Below, one piece after another: positions 62,397-64,000 of a DNA stretch of 64,000 nucleotides. How positions within the stretch are numbered: position 1 is the first letter of the stretch; every line of letters starts with the position of its first letter. Where the stretch lies: assembly GCF_000226115.1 (NCBI RefSeq), contig NC_016460.1:2232001-2296000 (forward strand). Reading direction: 5' to 3'. The notes beneath the pieces are model-generated. The model did not search any database. It worked only from the letters and a program-made list of their open reading frames with translations, and was not told the origin of the DNA. The stretch is from Thermothielavioides terrestris NRRL 8126 (taxonomy: Eukaryota; Ascomycota; Sordariomycetes; Sordariales; Chaetomiaceae). The translations under genes were made by a program, and so were the position numbers.

Positions 62397-62716
62397 TGTA
62401 ACAGGAGTCTTCGAGTGCTACCGGTAAGATGCTTTAAGGTGGAGAGTTATAGCGATTAGGACGAGCAACTGTAGTTTCTAAGGCGACACTATCTACGTAT
62501 ATCTCCTATTGTGATCAGAGGCTGATCCTTAGAGGATCAGGAATCTTCCTCCGCCTCGGTAGGTAATTGCCTACCCTTTTAACTACGGTTCCTAGGCTCC
62601 GAGTATATACGTTATATCGTACGTTATAGATATAAGCTTCTAGGTTCTAGGTGCTCACTCTGTCTTAGAACTGTACTAGCTCCTACTCAATAGTAGTTCG
62701 TACACGTGCTATAACA
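62397..62716 (-). repeat. 3' LTR of the third element
   Basis: About 320 bp, TG...CA ends, unrelated by eye to the other two LTR families; contains the palindrome GGTAGGTAATTGCCTACC at about 62,560. Confidence 0.6.
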
Positions 62717-63438
62717 GTTTGTCCTCCCCTCTATAGAACCTATCCTTAGGTTTAGACTTCATAGTCGACAGCGTACTATATTACCCAATCTCTAGAAAAG
62801 GTCTATCTACCTATATAGACTTGCCAACTAGTAGTACAAAGGGTAACGGGTTGTCTACCTAACTATAAGCTTTGCTTAGGATTTGGTGGGATATCCTTAT
62901 AAGGTTAGACTAGTTACTAGAGCAATATATATAGTACGCTTTACCCTTTTTATAATAATTTGTATTTTACTATTATATATAGACTATCTACTTCTCGCTT
63001 TTAAATTCGTATTGTTATAGCTACGCTTCGCGCTTTATATTTTCTTTTCTTTATATATTATTATCTTATCAATCGTAGTACCCTCTTCTTCTCTACTTAC
63101 TCGCCTTATATTCTTACGTTCGTTACTATCTATATATCGTCGTTTCTCCTTGTTTTATACTTACTACCTTTTCTCTACTAATTTATTATAGATCTTAAAG
63201 AGTTTCTTATACTTCTTATCTATAAGAAGTCGCTATACCTCAAATGTTTATATATAGCGTATAAAAATCTTCTATATAACTCGTTAATGCTCGTCATTCC
63301 TAAGTACGTTATTACCAAGTCCTCCTTAAGTCGCTACGATTAGTATATTAAAAGGAAGGATATTTGTATATCGGTAGGTAGCTTAGGACCGATACTTAGC
63401 GATAGTTCGTTTACTAACTTTATTAGGCTATTAGCACA

Positions 63439-63864
63439 ATGTCTAGCGATTTGATTGATCTAATAATCGGTTTATATATTATATAACTTCTCTATAAAGC
63501 TAAGGAGAGTTAAGTTTTGTCTAATTGGGAGTCCTTCGACGATTAGAAGGACGACGAGGAGTACGCCCTTTTAGATAATATTTACTACAACATTATATAC
63601 CTATCGAAGAAGTTAGTCGATACTTTCTATACTATAGACAAGGTATACCGCTACGTCTATAGTATTACGTTGAACAAGCGCTTTATAACCGATTAGCAAC
63701 TAGCCTTTAAGGCTATAGTTGTTAAGTATATAGAACTCAATGTTTCTCTCTTTTTATAGCCTAAGTGCCTAGATAATATATCTTCGTCGACGGTAGGTCG
63801 CTTCTATCTATCCCTTAGGTTAGTTACTAGGAATATTAATAGCGATTTAGTACCAATGTAAGCT
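63439..63864 (+). pseudogene. Reading-frame relic antisense to the third element
   Basis: After a pyrimidine-rich leader (about 62,950-63,190), an ATG at 63,439 opens a frame (MSSDLIDLIIGL...) broken only by TAG/TAA, with an acidic block DDEEYALLDNIYYN and helical sequence. Layout (3' LTR, reversed polypurine tract, CT-rich leader, antisense frame beginning MS) repeats that of gypsy-1, and the acidic ALLxxE/D block looks similar. No family is recognised. Confidence 0.4.
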
Positions 63865-64000
63865 AGAAGTATAGGACTTGAAGAGGGCTTGCCACCTTCG
63901 TTTTAACAATGTAGGCTATCTTACCTAGATATAGACGAAATACGATTTTATTAAGGAGTTGATCCTATTGCTTACTAATGAAATTGGCGATCGTAAAAAT

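Larger units (their letters stand above)
62397..64000 (-). mobile_element. Third LTR retroelement, 3' part only (runs out of window)
   Basis: A 320-bp LTR-like block (62,397-62,716) starts TGTAACAGG and ends CTATAACA on the plus strand, so on the minus strand it reads TGTTATAG...CTGTTACA. It is followed by TTTGTCCTCCCCTC, a reversed polypurine tract, which orients the element on the minus strand with this as its 3' LTR. It interrupts element D. The second LTR is outside the window. Confidence 0.6.

Overview
The window reads as nuclear DNA of a filamentous ascomycete, most likely a Sordariomycete. Genes on the left are GC-rich, with short phase-conserved introns using GTATGT/GTAAGT-type donors and CTGAC/CTAAC-type branch sites, and the Cdc48, ceramide synthase and HMT1-type ABC transporter sequences are of filamentous-fungal type. 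The right half carries the footprint of repeat-induced point mutation (RIP): CpA/TpG is scarce, TpA is abundant, and TAG replaces CAG and TGG codons throughout recognisable retrotransposon frames.

Left half (1-28,993), gene-bearing. It holds the 3' end of an unrecognised gene (2-529, +), a decayed Est1-type DNA/RNA-binding-domain gene (about 1,627-2,246, -), a three-exon LAG1/LAC1 ceramide synthase (3,722-5,316, +), a three-exon HMT1/ABCB6-type half-size ABC transporter (8,496-11,735, -), a two-exon 172-residue protein of unknown function (21,651-22,251, +) and a five-exon CDC48 (23,955-26,658, -). A TATA box followed by a 54-codon frame lies near 23.3 kb. Intergenic distances are long; 11.7-21.6 kb has no gene I can support.

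Right half (28,994-64,000), nested mobile elements, all RIP-damaged. (a) A TA-flanked terminal-inverted-repeat (TIR) element (28,996-37,793) of about 1.24 kb carries tRNA-like modules and a 29-bp minisatellite. It is split by gypsy-1 copy 1 (29,574-37,128, +; 260-bp LTRs, target duplication GCGAG). (b) A second TIR end follows head-to-head at 37,833, with a 12-bp minisatellite, another tRNA-like module and a third minisatellite. (c) An outer gypsy-2 element D (-) begins with its 3' LTR at 38,553. Element C of the same family (39,641-57,775, -; duplication TTAAT) is inserted in it, and gypsy-1 copy 2 (43,458-51,012, -; duplication ATAAT) is inserted in C. D resumes at 57,781 and is cut at 62,397 by a third LTR family that runs out of the window.

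The most unusual signals are four. Gypsy-1 carries a conserved reading-frame relic on the antisense strand between the chromodomain and the 3' LTR, behind a pyrimidine-rich leader, and the third family repeats that layout. Gypsy-1 looks self-primed: a 12-nt perfect complement links the LTR and the primer-binding site. Gypsy-2 carries a long sense-strand third frame after its chromodomain. The two gypsy-1 copies are both exactly 7,555 bp with no net frameshift in gag or pol, so they died by transitions rather than indels. All functions of damaged frames are inferred from residual motifs.
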